A stretch of 64,000 bases of DNA, taken from positions 124,001 through 188,000 of the forward strand of contig NZ_JAAKGB010000001.1 in NCBI RefSeq assembly GCF_011039275.1, read 5' to 3'. A program made the translations under genes and the position numbers. Of this stretch, positions 25,729 to 34,442 are shown piece after piece. The notes beneath the pieces are model-generated. The model searched no databases. It was not told the DNA's origin and saw only the letters and a list, made by a program, of their open reading frames with translations. This stretch comes from Streptococcus hyointestinalis. GTDB taxonomy: Bacteria; Bacillota; Bacilli; Lactobacillales; Streptococcaceae. Numbering within the stretch: the stretch's first letter is position 1; each line of letters begins with the position of its first letter.

Positions 25729-26119
25729 GTTTTTCTTGCCGATGAAAAAAATTCCAACGATTACCCACCAACAGAAAAAAGTCCGTGTGGTGAAAGGTAG
25801 ACCACAGTTTTACGAACCAGATGAACTGAAAGCGACACGAGCGCAGTTCGTGGATATGCTAGCCAGTCATCGACCAGATAAGCCAATGGATGGTCCATTG
25901 CGACTAACCACAAAATGGATTTTTCCACGAGTGCGTGGAACGTACGACGGTCAACCCAAACACACAAAGCCCGATACAGACAATCTCATCAAGCTACTAA
26001 AAGACTGCATGGAACGGACTGGCTACTACGTCAATGATAGTCGTGTGGCGAGTGAGATTACTGAAAAATTTTGGGGTGATACAGTTGGTATCTACGTTCG
26101 CTTGGAGGAATTAGTATGA
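25721..26119 (+). CDS. RusA-like Holliday junction endonuclease
   Basis: A 132-residue RusA-family nuclease (PF05866) that resolves branched DNA during phage replication or before packaging. The catalytic acidic motif KPDTDNLIKLLKDCM (near residues 85-99) and the following NDSRV are intact. It is in the same operon as the DUF3310 gene, with the start overlapping its end. An upstream in-frame ATG is less likely because this one has GGTAAG-type spacing and gives the usual length of about 130. Confidence 0.88.
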   Translation: MIEFFLPMKKIPTITHQQKKVRVVKGRPQFYEPDELKATRAQFVDMLASHRPDKPMDGPLRLTTKWIFPRVRGTYDGQPKHTKPDTDNLIKLLKDCMERTGYYVNDSRVASEITEKFWGDTVGIYVRLEELV

Positions 26120-26343
26120 AGATAAACTATATCGAGTTTTTCGAGACTGTTGTGCCAAGCTGGATGAGAGAAAGCAATCAAAAAATGGCTGAACTTGGTT
26201 TTGGTTCGTTGGCATATTGGGAATGGTGCAATCAGTCTATCGTAGCGATTTGTGAGCGCTATGAAAATGACGAGTTAGTCAATGGTCAGTTTCATCTTAT
26301 CTGGGACTGGCTAGACGAAAAAGCGAAAGGAGTACAAGCATGA
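26116..26343 (+). CDS. Hypothetical phage protein
   Basis: Seventy-five residues rich in Trp and acidic side chains (WEWCNQSIVAICERYEND, HLIWDWLDEK). It overlaps both neighbours by four bases, so it is translationally coupled. The family is unknown. Confidence 0.6.
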   Translation: MKINYIEFFETVVPSWMRESNQKMAELGFGSLAYWEWCNQSIVAICERYENDELVNGQFHLIWDWLDEKAKGVQA

Positions 26344-26495
26344 GTTACACAGTGACAGTGATTTTCGACAACATGGAAGTTGACGAAACACACTACTTTG
26401 AAAAAGAGGGCGACGCTAGAAAGTGTCTAGCACAGCTCAAGGCTAAATATCGTGGTAAGCCGATGTATAAAGTGGAATTTGAGGAGGTGAAGTAG
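26340..26495 (+). CDS. Hypothetical small phage protein
   Basis: Fifty-one residues, predicted alternating strand-helix (YTVTVIFDNMEVDETHYF then a Cys-containing helix). ATG overlaps the previous TGA (ATGA), and AAAGGAG lies just upstream. No function is recognised. Confidence 0.6.
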   Translation: MSYTVTVIFDNMEVDETHYFEKEGDARKCLAQLKAKYRGKPMYKVEFEEVK

Positions 26496-26497
26496 AC

Positions 26498-27052
26498 ATG
26501 TTTAAAATACAAAAAGGAAAATATAATGGTGAGACTAAATTGATTGGTGGACTCGAAATTATAGGAGCAAGTCTTAGCACTGATGAAACTGGAGTAAGAT
26601 ATCTACTTTCTGATGGTAGCGAGGTGTATGAAAAGACTGTTTCGTTATTACTGGAAAAGCCCAAGGTTAAACTACCGAAATCGGTGGCGGATTACTTAGA
26701 AGTATGTAAGGAAAATCTTCCTATAAGTATATTTACAGCGATGTCGCCCACTTTTATGCGAAAACATTTTCAGGAACCTGATACGATTTTATGGATGAAG
26801 TCCACAAAAAATCAAGAACTCTTCGCTCGAGCATGGCTTGATGGGTATGAGGTGGAGGAAGATAAGCTGTATACAGTAGCTATTAAAAGTACTGGACAAT
26901 TTTTGCACTTGCATAAAGAGGGTAACTTTGGATTTGCTTATATCAGTGCTGTATTTGAGCGAAAAACGACTTTCACCAAGAAAGAACTCATCGACGCAGG
27001 ATTTGGTGGTGTGTTTGATAACGAAATGTTTGAAGTGGAGGAGGTAGAGTAA
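26498..27052 (+). CDS. DUF1642-like phage protein
   Basis: A 184-residue protein. Its second half matches DUF1642, a streptococcal and lactococcal phage family: KLPKSVADYLEVCKEN, FARAWLDGYEVEEDKLYTV and a C-terminal FTKKELIDAGFGGVFD. The N-terminal 55 residues (IQKGKYNGETKLIGGLEIIG) look like a separate small beta domain. DUF1642 proteins have no established function. The gene has GGAGG seven bases before the ATG; its stop overlaps the next start. Confidence 0.75.
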   Translation: MFKIQKGKYNGETKLIGGLEIIGASLSTDETGVRYLLSDGSEVYEKTVSLLLEKPKVKLPKSVADYLEVCKENLPISIFTAMSPTFMRKHFQEPDTILWMKSTKNQELFARAWLDGYEVEEDKLYTVAIKSTGQFLHLHKEGNFGFAYISAVFERKTTFTKKELIDAGFGGVFDNEMFEVEEVE

Positions 27053-27408
27053 TGGAATTACCTAGCAATTTTGAAAATATGTTCAAGGGTATTTATGGTT
27101 GGACTACTAGCGGAGACAAGGCGGTTGCACCAGTTCATAAATTTCCTCGTGAAGTTAAAGAACGAGCTGATTATTTCGCAGAAATGGCGGAAGATGGGTT
27201 GACTTTCTTAGGGGTTGTTGAATGTATATTTGCAGAGGAAAAGCCAACAGATTATGATTTAGGAGCTACTAAACCATGGCTACCTATGACAGAAACTTTC
27301 ACAGAATGGGTCGGTTATTTGCATAATATGGCTCAGATGGAGATGATAGTTTATTTACTATATGGATATTCAGGAAGTGTGGGAGCTGAGGAGGTAGTAA
27401 ATGACTAA
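27052..27408 (+). CDS. Hypothetical phage protein
   Basis: 118 residues, soluble, acidic, mostly helical. It is adjacent to DUF1642, with overlapping stop/start, and overlaps a tiny membrane peptide gene at its end by eight bases. No domain is recognised. Confidence 0.65.
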   Translation: MELPSNFENMFKGIYGWTTSGDKAVAPVHKFPREVKERADYFAEMAEDGLTFLGVVECIFAEEKPTDYDLGATKPWLPMTETFTEWVGYLHNMAQMEMIVYLLYGYSGSVGAEEVVND

Positions 27409-27487
27409 CAACACAGCGAGCCTCGTTTTGGGTCTACTGATTACTGGCACTGTGCTGGTGCTGGCGTTCATAGATAGGAGGAAATGA
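27401..27487 (+). CDS. Tiny single-TM peptide
   Basis: Twenty-eight residues: a short polar start, a hydrophobic helix (LVLGLLITGTVLVLAF), and a basic end (DRRK). The RBS GAGGAGG lies inside the previous gene. The size makes it uncertain, but overlap with both neighbours and the good RBS favour it. Confidence 0.45.
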   Translation: MTNNTASLVLGLLITGTVLVLAFIDRRK

Positions 27488-27795
27488 TGACTAAATACGA
27501 GACAATCACAGCAACGTTAATAGTTATTTTGTTATTGATAGTTATAGCTTGTTTTAACGAAAATAATCGTTTACGTCATCAACTAGAGACACAACAGCCC
27601 AAAATCATCATTCACAAAGTTGATAACGCTGGCGCTTCGATTGTCGGCAAAGTCACAGACAAGGAAATCATCGAGGGGTGCTATACAGTGACAGTTGGGG
27701 CTTATGGTAAGTTCCTTGTCACAAAAGAACAGTATGAGTCAGTGGCTGTTGGTGATAATGTGCCTGATTATTTGAAAGGAAAGGCGAATGACTAA
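27484..27795 (+). CDS. DUF1372-like membrane-anchored phage protein
   Basis: 103 residues with an N-terminal hydrophobic helix (residues 8-25) and a beta-rich C-terminal domain: AGASIVGKVTDKEIIEGCYTVTV and YGKFLVTKEQYESVAVGD. This matches DUF1372, seen in streptococcal phages. The role is unknown; the domain would face outside if the N-terminus is cytoplasmic. GGAGG precedes the start. Confidence 0.7.
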   Translation: MMTKYETITATLIVILLLIVIACFNENNRLRHQLETQQPKIIIHKVDNAGASIVGKVTDKEIIEGCYTVTVGAYGKFLVTKEQYESVAVGDNVPDYLKGKAND

Positions 27796-28702
27796 AGTTT
27801 TCAAAGAACATAATAACCGCAAAATCGCTAATCAATACGCTGAATATGTGACTGGTGAAGCCTTTAGAAAATATGTGGCGGGCAAGGTCAAGCAGTATGT
27901 TGGCGATAATCCAAGTGTTTTTGACGGTGCTGTCGGCTCTGGACAGCTAGAGTGGTTAGTTGAGCCAAGGCATGTCTATGGCGTAGAAATCCAGTCAGCG
28001 TCTTGTGAGGTTTTCAAAGAGAACTACGGCGACAAGGCTCATGTCTATAATCAATCGTTCTTTGATTTTGAAGAGGTCGTTTTAGCGGATTGTGTCATCA
28101 TGAACCCACCGTTTTCATTGATGTTTAAGGACTTGTCAGACCATGAAAAAGCAGTCATTCAAAAAGAATTTCCTTGGAAAAAGTCAGGCAAGATTGATGA
28201 CATGTTTGTCTTGAAATCGCTCAAACACAGCAAACGTTACGGCTTTTATATCCTCTTTCCGGGTGTCGGCTATCGTGGGACTGAACGGAAGTTTAGAGAG
28301 TTGATTGGCAATCAATTAGCTGAATTGAACCTTGTCCAGAATGGCTTTGAGGACACAAGTATTGACGTCTTGTTTATCGTTGTTGATAAAGAAAAGACAG
28401 GCAAGACCTGTCAACGTGAAATCTACGATTGCAAGAGTGGTAGTCAACTATTAGTTGACAGTTGGGGAATTGATACGGATAATTGGGAACAGCCGCGGAT
28501 TGAAGCGGAAAAAGAAGTCATCGACATTGACTTTGTCAATCAAGAACTGGACAGGATAGTCTTAGACCGCTTGCAAAAGCACCTAGAGTCACAATTGCTG
28601 GTTATTCGCTATTTTGGGGCGGATATTGATTATCTAGGCTTTATTTCAAAGGCGTACGATATTCTAGCGAACTATGAAGTACAGTACAATCTTGGAGGGT
28701 AA
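27788..28702 (+). CDS. Orphan N6-adenine-type DNA methyltransferase
   Basis: A 304-residue SAM-dependent methylase. Motif I is FDGAVGSGQL (about residues 43-52), and motif IV MNPPFSLMF (about 104-112) is the catalytic NPPF box of N6-adenine methylases. No cognate restriction gene is near, so it is probably an anti-restriction or regulatory methylase. It lies last before the late regulator, with AAGGCG-type coupling from DUF1372 (8-base overlap). The target site cannot be predicted. Confidence 0.8.
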   Translation: MTKVFKEHNNRKIANQYAEYVTGEAFRKYVAGKVKQYVGDNPSVFDGAVGSGQLEWLVEPRHVYGVEIQSASCEVFKENYGDKAHVYNQSFFDFEEVVLADCVIMNPPFSLMFKDLSDHEKAVIQKEFPWKKSGKIDDMFVLKSLKHSKRYGFYILFPGVGYRGTERKFRELIGNQLAELNLVQNGFEDTSIDVLFIVVDKEKTGKTCQREIYDCKSGSQLLVDSWGIDTDNWEQPRIEAEKEVIDIDFVNQELDRIVLDRLQKHLESQLLVIRYFGADIDYLGFISKAYDILANYEVQYNLGG

Positions 28703-28773
28703 TAAAAAAGCCGTGATTACTCACAGCATGTTAAAGCATATATTTAATACTATTATAACATGAAAGGGTAATC

Positions 28774-29178
28774 ATGAGCAAAGCGTACGATATTTTAAAC
28801 GAACTCAAAATGCTGACGCCATACATTCAAAGCTTAGAAGATGAGCGTGAGCAGTTGAGAGCATCACTCTTGACCAGTCCAAAAATCAGTGACATGAAAG
28901 TTGCTGGCGGTATTAAACGCAACGTTGATGACTCGTATATTAGTATGCTTGGCATTGATGAGGAACTTGAAGAAGCTCTCAAACGTAAACGAGAGCTGAC
29001 TGGATTACTTAAGCAACTACCGCACGAGGAAGGGCTGGTCTTGAGAATGGCGTTTATTAACAGGTACAGTGAATATGAAATCCGAGACCGATTGCGAATT
29101 GGTCGCAATAGGTACTATCAACTTAAAAAAGGTGGTATCAAAATGTTGGATGAGATTTTACTAGGCGGTACAAATTAA
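28774..29178 (+). CDS. ArpU-like late transcription regulator (DUF1492)
   Basis: A 134-residue protein of the ArpU/DUF1492 family, which activates late genes in Gram-positive siphoviruses. The N-terminal helices are followed by a sigma-like helix-turn-helix at residues 88-120 (RYSEYEIRDRLRIGRNRYYQ). It sits directly before the late region, and four 10-bp repeats at its stop codon may be its binding site. It is preceded by a 70-base gap with ATTATAACATGAAA and a GGGTAATC spacing to the ATG. Confidence 0.85.
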   Translation: MSKAYDILNELKMLTPYIQSLEDEREQLRASLLTSPKISDMKVAGGIKRNVDDSYISMLGIDEELEEALKRKRELTGLLKQLPHEEGLVLRMAFINRYSEYEIRDRLRIGRNRYYQLKKGGIKMLDEILLGGTN

Positions 29179-29212
29179 CACTAATTAACACAAATTAACA
29201 CTAATCAACACA
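29173..29212. repeat. Four 10-bp direct repeats after the late regulator gene
   Basis: Four consecutive units, AATTAACACT, AATTAACACA, AATTAACACT and AATCAACACA, one helical turn apart. The first overlaps the stop codon of the ArpU-like gene. This is a candidate activator binding array for the late promoter. Confidence 0.7.
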
Positions 29213-29251
29213 TTGCAAAGTGTTATTATAGTATTATCAAATAATTGAACG

Positions 29252-29280
29252 AAGAGCTGTGAGACTATCGCGGCTCTTTT
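29252..29280 (+). terminator. Hairpin before the packaging genes
   Basis: AAGAGCTG at 29,252-29,259 pairs with CGGCTCTT at 29,271-29,278 (one G-U), then TT. It may end early transcripts and be the antitermination point for late transcription. Confidence 0.5.
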
Positions 29281-29294
29281 CTTGTGAGGTTAAT

Positions 29295-29426
29295 ATGTTA
29301 TTACTAATCAACTTTATCTGGAATGCTATCGCTATCATCTTTGGCTTAATGGTGCTAGGCTTTCTTATCTTTATCAGTGTAATGCTTATCGCTGCTGCTA
29401 TTCAAACGTTCAAGGATATGAAGTAA
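29295..29426 (+). CDS. Small membrane phage protein
   Basis: Forty-three residues, almost wholly hydrophobic, with one long or two short helices and a basic tail (QTFKDMK). GTGAGGT precedes the ATG. Its TAA overlaps the HNH gene start (TAATG). Function unknown. Confidence 0.55.
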   Translation: MLLLINFIWNAIAIIFGLMVLGFLIFISVMLIAAAIQTFKDMK

Positions 29427-29917
29427 TGCCACGAGTGAGACGATGTAGATACGACAACTGTCACGCTCTGGTAGAGTTACCACTGCACTATTGCAGTCAG
29501 CACATACACTACGAAGCTAAGTACAAAGAAGAGCGTGAGCGATACAGTCGTTCGAGATACAACAAGTATCAACGCAATCGCAATGACGAGAAGAAAGAAC
29601 AGTATCAGTTCTATAGGTCAAAGCAATGGGTACATCTAAGACAATCGGTGCTGGACAGTCAGCACTATCTCTGTCAGTACTGTCTAGCAAAGAGCAAGCT
29701 AACGCCAAACAGCAAGACTGTGGATCACATTATTCCAATCGAGATCAACAGTCAACTAAAAGCTGACAGTTCAAACTTAGCAACGACTTGCAGAGCCTGT
29801 CATAACCTAAAAACCGAATGGGAGCGGTGCTATTACGGCACTGGGGCAGGCAATAAACGAACAAACGCTCCGCAAATCAAAAATATCAAAACTATCGTTC
29901 GTTTAATGACAAAATAA
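29426..29917 (+). CDS. HNH endonuclease
   Basis: A 163-residue nuclease. An N-terminal Cys/His cluster (CRYDNCHALVELPLHYC) is followed by a basic linker and the HNH core: CQYC, DHIIPIE (about residue 101), N and CRACHNLKTEWE. HNH proteins encoded right before the terminase genes work with the large subunit in cos cleavage and are typical of HK97-like cos phages. This supports cohesive-end packaging for this phage. Confidence 0.9.
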   Translation: MPRVRRCRYDNCHALVELPLHYCSQHIHYEAKYKEERERYSRSRYNKYQRNRNDEKKEQYQFYRSKQWVHLRQSVLDSQHYLCQYCLAKSKLTPNSKTVDHIIPIEINSQLKADSSNLATTCRACHNLKTEWERCYYGTGAGNKRTNAPQIKNIKTIVRLMTK

Positions 29918-30040
29918 TTTTACACCCCCCGCCTAGTCAAGCCGTAAGGAGAGCCGCCACAAGGTGTTTTCTTACGTCGCAGACGATTTTTTCAGATTTT
30001 TAATGGGTGTCTTAATTAAATTAGGAAGGAGGGGTGGCGA
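29918..30040. other. Probable cos region
   Basis: A 123-base noncoding gap between the HNH and small terminase genes, where cos lies in related phages. It has a C-run (ACACCCCCCGCC, from 29,931) and a CGTAAG/CTTACG dyad (29,943-29,948 with 29,971-29,976). The nicking sites cannot be read from sequence alone. Confidence 0.45.
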
Positions 30041-30508
30041 GTGGTAAAGAACCCGTACTTTAAGCAGAATAAAGGGAAGTTACCCAACGACCCTCCAAAC
30101 TATCTAGGTAAGGTGGCGAGGGCAGTTTGGGTGAAAATCGTTCCGTTTTTAGAACACACAGAGAAAGTCCAGCGTATCGACAGCATGTTGGTTGAGTTGT
30201 ACTGCACGACTTACGAGGTCTACAGGCTGTCTTACCAAGACGTTAAAGAAAACGGCATACAACAAGCAATCACCAAGCCTATTCAAGCACAGGGCAGTGG
30301 TGAGATATTGGGCGAGCAGTTTTTAGGCTTTAAAAAGAACCCAGCAGTCGCCACAATGAAAGACGCTGTGGACACTCTCAATAAGGTTGCTATACAGCTG
30401 GGACTGACACCAAAAGGGCGTCAAGAGTTGCTGGCAATCGTGGATGAGGACAAGGATGATAAGAGCGCAGGCGACGCCCTCAAGGATTTCTTTGGAGGTG
30501 CTGAATGA
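30041..30508 (+). CDS. terS: Terminase small subunit, P27 family
   Basis: A 155-residue DNA-recognition subunit of the packaging motor, P27-type (PF05119). It has a basic N-terminus (NPYFKQNKGKLPNDPP), a helical core (AVWVKIVPFLEHTEKVQRID) and an acidic C-terminus that probably binds the large subunit. It starts with GTG preceded by GGAGGGGTGG. It overlaps terL by four bases. Confidence 0.88.
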   Translation: MVKNPYFKQNKGKLPNDPPNYLGKVARAVWVKIVPFLEHTEKVQRIDSMLVELYCTTYEVYRLSYQDVKENGIQQAITKPIQAQGSGEILGEQFLGFKKNPAVATMKDAVDTLNKVAIQLGLTPKGRQELLAIVDEDKDDKSAGDALKDFFGGAE

Positions 30509-32385
30509 TTGATCTAACTAAAACCCATGATGTCATCGGCGCTTACAAGAGCATTGATTGGACAGACATCCGCAAAAACTACAAAGACCCCGGCACAGCA
30601 TACGCCTTTAAAGTTCTTGACGGTGACATCATGGCTAGCTATAAAATCCAGCTGGCTTGTTTTCGCCACCTTCGAGACTTGCAACGGCAGGGGCAGGATG
30701 ACTTTCCATTTGTCTACTCAATCAGTGCTTTAAACAAGTTTTTGAAGTTTACAAGCATTGTCCCAAATATTGATAACTTGGACGAGCCGTTACATCTTAT
30801 GGATTGGCAAGTCTTTATTTTCAGTCAGATAATGGCGTGGTTAGATGATAAAGGTCTACCACGCTTTTCTAATATCGTTTTATCTATTGCACGGGCGCAG
30901 GGCAAAACGATGATAGCTGGTATTTTGGAATGCTACTCATTTTTGATTGAGACTATAGGGCTATCTAACCAAGACTTTCTGGTTAGCTCTCTGAACTTTG
31001 AGCAGACCATGAAGCTCTTTGGATATATCAAGTCAATGATGGCTCGTATTATCGAACGTGAGCCATTCAAGAGCCTAGCCGAAGAAACAGGCGTACAGCT
31101 CTACTCTCGTGAAATCAAATCACTAGCAGCTAACAATGTCATCAATACGATTTCTTTCGAGTCCGGCAAATTCGATAGTAAGCACTTTAAGCTGGCTGTG
31201 GCGGATGAGGTCGGCGAGCTTAGGGTGGATGACGGTATTTCCAAGATTACATCTGGACAAGTTAACACTGAAGGCTCACGCTTTATTGAGATTTCAACAG
31301 CTTACACTGTGCCTGACGTGCCGTTTCATCGAGAACAACAAAAGCTCATTGAGGTCATGGAACGAGACTTTGACCGAGCTGGCGATGACCAGCTGTGCCT
31401 TATTTGGTCTCAAGACAGCCTTGAGGAGACTTTTAAGCCCGAAACATGGTATAAGAGCAATCCTTTGCTATATCTTAAAAGCCACCATGACAACTTGATG
31501 AAGAGCTTGATTTCAGAGCGAGACAAAAAGATGATGATGGGTAAACTAGCAGACTTTCAAGTCAAAAATATGAATATGTGGCTAAATGCTGATAGCAACT
31601 CATTTCTGAACCTTGATGACATTGAGTCAGCTGTTATTCCAAAGTTTGACATTCGCAATCGTCAAGTTTACGTCGGCGTGGACTATTCGCTGTTTAGCGA
31701 TAATACGGCGATAGCTTTTGTGTACCCCTACGCCGATGATAACAATACGCCAAAATGGCATATTGAACAGCATTCATTCATTCCTTGGCAACAAGCTGGC
31801 AGTCTTGAAGCTAAAGAGAAAAAGGACGGTATGAACTATCGTGAGCTGGCAGAGCAGGGCTACTGTACTATCACTAGCCACCCTCAAGGTCTCATCAACG
31901 ATGATCAGGTCTATCAGTGGCTAGTCAATTACATTGAGGACAATCAGCTAGATGTCATCTTTTTTGGATATGACGCTATGGGTATCACGAAGGTGATTAA
32001 AGCCTTGGAGCTTAACACCAGCTATCCATTGCAGCCTATCCGCCAAAGGACTAGTGAACTAAAAGACCCAACAAAGTTCTTACAGACTTTGTTTATTGAG
32101 GGCAATGCGACACGGCTTGATGACCCTATCATGCGAAAAGCCTTGTTAAATGCAGTCATCGTTGAGGACAAGGTTGGTATTCAAGTCAGCAAAACCACAG
32201 CAAGCTATAAAATTGACGTGGTGGACGCTATTATTAACGCCCTTTATCAAGCTATGTTTCACTTTGAGGACTATGGCTTGCCAAACGACAGGGCTTATAT
32301 GGTTGACCATATGAGCCAAGAAGCGGTCAGAGAGTGGCTAATGTCGGATGAGTCTGGCTCAATCTCGGATGAAGATTATTGGTGA
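30505..32385 (+). CDS. terL: Terminase large subunit
   Basis: A 626-residue ATPase-nuclease that cuts and pumps phage DNA (Terminase_1 type). Walker A-like ARAQGKTMIAG is near residues 130-140, Walker B-like LAVADEVGEL near 230, and a coupling segment follows. The C-terminal RNase H-like nuclease begins with GVDYSLFSDNTA near 390 and includes later Asp residues (FFGYDAMG). The length is normal. Confidence 0.95.
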   Translation: MIDLTKTHDVIGAYKSIDWTDIRKNYKDPGTAYAFKVLDGDIMASYKIQLACFRHLRDLQRQGQDDFPFVYSISALNKFLKFTSIVPNIDNLDEPLHLMDWQVFIFSQIMAWLDDKGLPRFSNIVLSIARAQGKTMIAGILECYSFLIETIGLSNQDFLVSSLNFEQTMKLFGYIKSMMARIIEREPFKSLAEETGVQLYSREIKSLAANNVINTISFESGKFDSKHFKLAVADEVGELRVDDGISKITSGQVNTEGSRFIEISTAYTVPDVPFHREQQKLIEVMERDFDRAGDDQLCLIWSQDSLEETFKPETWYKSNPLLYLKSHHDNLMKSLISERDKKMMMGKLADFQVKNMNMWLNADSNSFLNLDDIESAVIPKFDIRNRQVYVGVDYSLFSDNTAIAFVYPYADDNNTPKWHIEQHSFIPWQQAGSLEAKEKKDGMNYRELAEQGYCTITSHPQGLINDDQVYQWLVNYIEDNQLDVIFFGYDAMGITKVIKALELNTSYPLQPIRQRTSELKDPTKFLQTLFIEGNATRLDDPIMRKALLNAVIVEDKVGIQVSKTTASYKIDVVDAIINALYQAMFHFEDYGLPNDRAYMVDHMSQEAVREWLMSDESGSISDEDYW

Positions 32386-32398
32386 AAGGAGGAAAAAC

Positions 32399-32587
32399 AT
32401 GCTATTTAAGTCATTTTTTACAGGAATTTGGGCAATTTTTGACGTTTTAATGTTTATTGCAGCAGCTATCACTATCAACGTGACCATGTATCATGTCGGC
32501 TGGCTTGCTTTTGGTATCACGCTCACTGTGACTTTCATTTTAGCTGGTCTAGGGGCTGAATTGATTGCAGGGCATAAACGAGAATAG
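32399..32587 (+). CDS. Small membrane protein, DUF1056-like
   Basis: Sixty-two residues with two hydrophobic helices (8-30 and 34-55). It is located between terL and portal, where related phages encode DUF1056 proteins; the match is tentative. AAAGGAGG sits eight bases before the ATG. Function unknown. Confidence 0.65.
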   Translation: MLFKSFFTGIWAIFDVLMFIAAAITINVTMYHVGWLAFGITLTVTFILAGLGAELIAGHKRE

Positions 32588-32605
32588 GAAGGAGAACACT
32601 AAACT

Positions 32606-33775
32606 ATGCCGATTTTACACTTTTCAAACACAGCAAACAAAGAACCACCCCAAAACGAGGTGGACGCCTACGGACTAACCTCGTTTGACCTCAACCAGCT
32701 TTTGACTGGTGGGGATTGGGTATCTGCTCATGAAGCACTTAAAAATTCGGACTTGTTTGCAATCGTTAATCAGCTGTCCAACGACTTAGCCAACGTCACC
32801 TTGACCGTTGAGCGCAGTCGCATGCAAGGGATTGTAAACAATCCAAGCAATATCGTGAGCCGACACAGCTTTTACCAGTCCATTTTTGCCCAGCTCTTAC
32901 TTGGTGGTGAAGCCTTTGCCTATCGCTGGCGCAATCAAAATGGGTCTGACGTGAAATGGGAGTTTTTGAAGCCCTCACAAGTCACTCAATACCCTTATGA
33001 TTATGAAAATGGTCTTTACTACAATATCAGCTTTGAAGACCCAAAAGTTAGCCCTAAAATGCACGTCCCGCAAAATGACGTCTTGCATTTCAAGCTACTT
33101 TCAATTGACGGTGGTCGGAACGGTGTCAGCCCCCTCACAGCTCTAGTTAATGAGCGTGAAATCCAAAAGGCGTCGCACAAGCTGACATTAGACGCCCTCA
33201 AAAACTCACTCAACGCCAATGGTGTGCTCAAGATTAAGAACGGTGGTCTATTGTCCATGAAAGAAAAGGCGGCACGCTCAAGAGCAGTACAACGGCAAAT
33301 GACAGGCGGACCGTTGGTGCTGGATGACCTAGAAGAATTTCAATCACTGGAAATCAAGTCAAACGTGTCGCAGCTACTTAATCAAGCAAACTGGACAACG
33401 ACGCAGTTCGCCAAGGTCTACGGTATCCCAGACAGCTACTTAGGCGGTCAAGGTGACCAGCAGTCATCCCTTGACCAAATCAAGGGGCTGTACGCCCATG
33501 CTATCAATCGCTATATGCAACCACTAGTTAGCGAGCTATGCTTTAAACTAGGCACAGCGATTGATGTCAATATCTACCCAGCCATTGACCCAGTGGGCGA
33601 GAGCTACGCCTCAACTATTGCGAGCATGGTCGCTAAAGGGACGCTGGCGCAAAACCAAGGCGAGTTTCTTTTGAAGCGTGCTGGGTTCTTGCCGGATGAC
33701 TTGCCTGAAGCAGACCGAACTCTATTGAGCACCCATAAGACAACGAAAGGAGGTGAGGGAAATGGGGACAATTGA
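32606..33775 (+). CDS. Portal protein, HK97 family
   Basis: A 389-residue portal subunit forming the dodecameric DNA gate at one capsid vertex. Characteristic segments are HSFYQSIFAQLLLGGEAFAY, DVLHFKLLSIDGGRNGVSPL, and the C-terminal GIPDSYLGGQGDQQSS. It overlaps the protease gene at its 3' end by 14 bases. Its position between terL and prohead protease is canonical. Confidence 0.93.
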   Translation: MPILHFSNTANKEPPQNEVDAYGLTSFDLNQLLTGGDWVSAHEALKNSDLFAIVNQLSNDLANVTLTVERSRMQGIVNNPSNIVSRHSFYQSIFAQLLLGGEAFAYRWRNQNGSDVKWEFLKPSQVTQYPYDYENGLYYNISFEDPKVSPKMHVPQNDVLHFKLLSIDGGRNGVSPLTALVNEREIQKASHKLTLDALKNSLNANGVLKIKNGGLLSMKEKAARSRAVQRQMTGGPLVLDDLEEFQSLEIKSNVSQLLNQANWTTTQFAKVYGIPDSYLGGQGDQQSSLDQIKGLYAHAINRYMQPLVSELCFKLGTAIDVNIYPAIDPVGESYASTIASMVAKGTLAQNQGEFLLKRAGFLPDDLPEADRTLLSTHKTTKGGEGNGDN

Positions 33776-34442
33776 TATTAAAGGCGATGTCGTTGATAAT
33801 CTCTACGGCACTTTTTTTGACTATTGGGGAATAGACAGCGTCTATCCCAAAAAAGTGAAAGAAGCGATTGATAACGACGAAGATGATGAGCTTGTCTTGG
33901 ATATTGCGTCAAACGGCGGTGATGTCTTTGCAGCAAGCGAAATCTACACTATGCTAAAAGCGAGCGGTAAAAAAGTAACCGTGCGTGTCCAAGGTCTAGC
34001 AGCAAGCGCAGCTAGTGTGATTGCCATGGCTGGCGATGTGGTCAAGATGAGTCCAACGGCTCAAATGATGATACACAAAGCGAGCAGTGGTCTAGTTGGC
34101 AATGCGGACGATATGCGCCACAATGCCGAGACGTTGGACAGCGTGGACAGTGCTATTGTCAATGCTTACAAGCTAAAGACTGGGCGTGATGAAGCGGACA
34201 TCTTGCAGTTAATGCAGAATGAGACGTGGATGAACGCCCAAAAAGCAGTTGACATGGGCTTTGCTGACGAGATGATGTTCGTCAATGAAGATGAAGACAT
34301 CATCACCAACAGCATGCACAGCTTGCCAAGCAAGACAGCGCTCAACACTTTTTTGAATATGCTGGCTAAAGACAAAGCAACAACAAATAACTTAAAAGCA
34401 CAGAAACTTGCGATTTTGCAAGAAAAGGAGATGACAACATGA
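33762..34442 (+). CDS. ClpP-like prohead protease
   Basis: A 226-residue serine protease of the ClpP/S14 type that processes the capsid during head maturation. Catalytic Ser lies in GLAASAASVIAMAGD (about residues 79-93), His in MMIHKASSG (near 108). The oxyanion region DIASNGGDV is present. The ATG at 33,762 follows AAAGGAGGTGAGGG, while a slightly earlier start lacks spacing. It overlaps the capsid gene by four bases. Confidence 0.92.
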   Translation: MGTIDIKGDVVDNLYGTFFDYWGIDSVYPKKVKEAIDNDEDDELVLDIASNGGDVFAASEIYTMLKASGKKVTVRVQGLAASAASVIAMAGDVVKMSPTAQMMIHKASSGLVGNADDMRHNAETLDSVDSAIVNAYKLKTGRDEADILQLMQNETWMNAQKAVDMGFADEMMFVNEDEDIITNSMHSLPSKTALNTFLNMLAKDKATTNNLKAQKLAILQEKEMTT

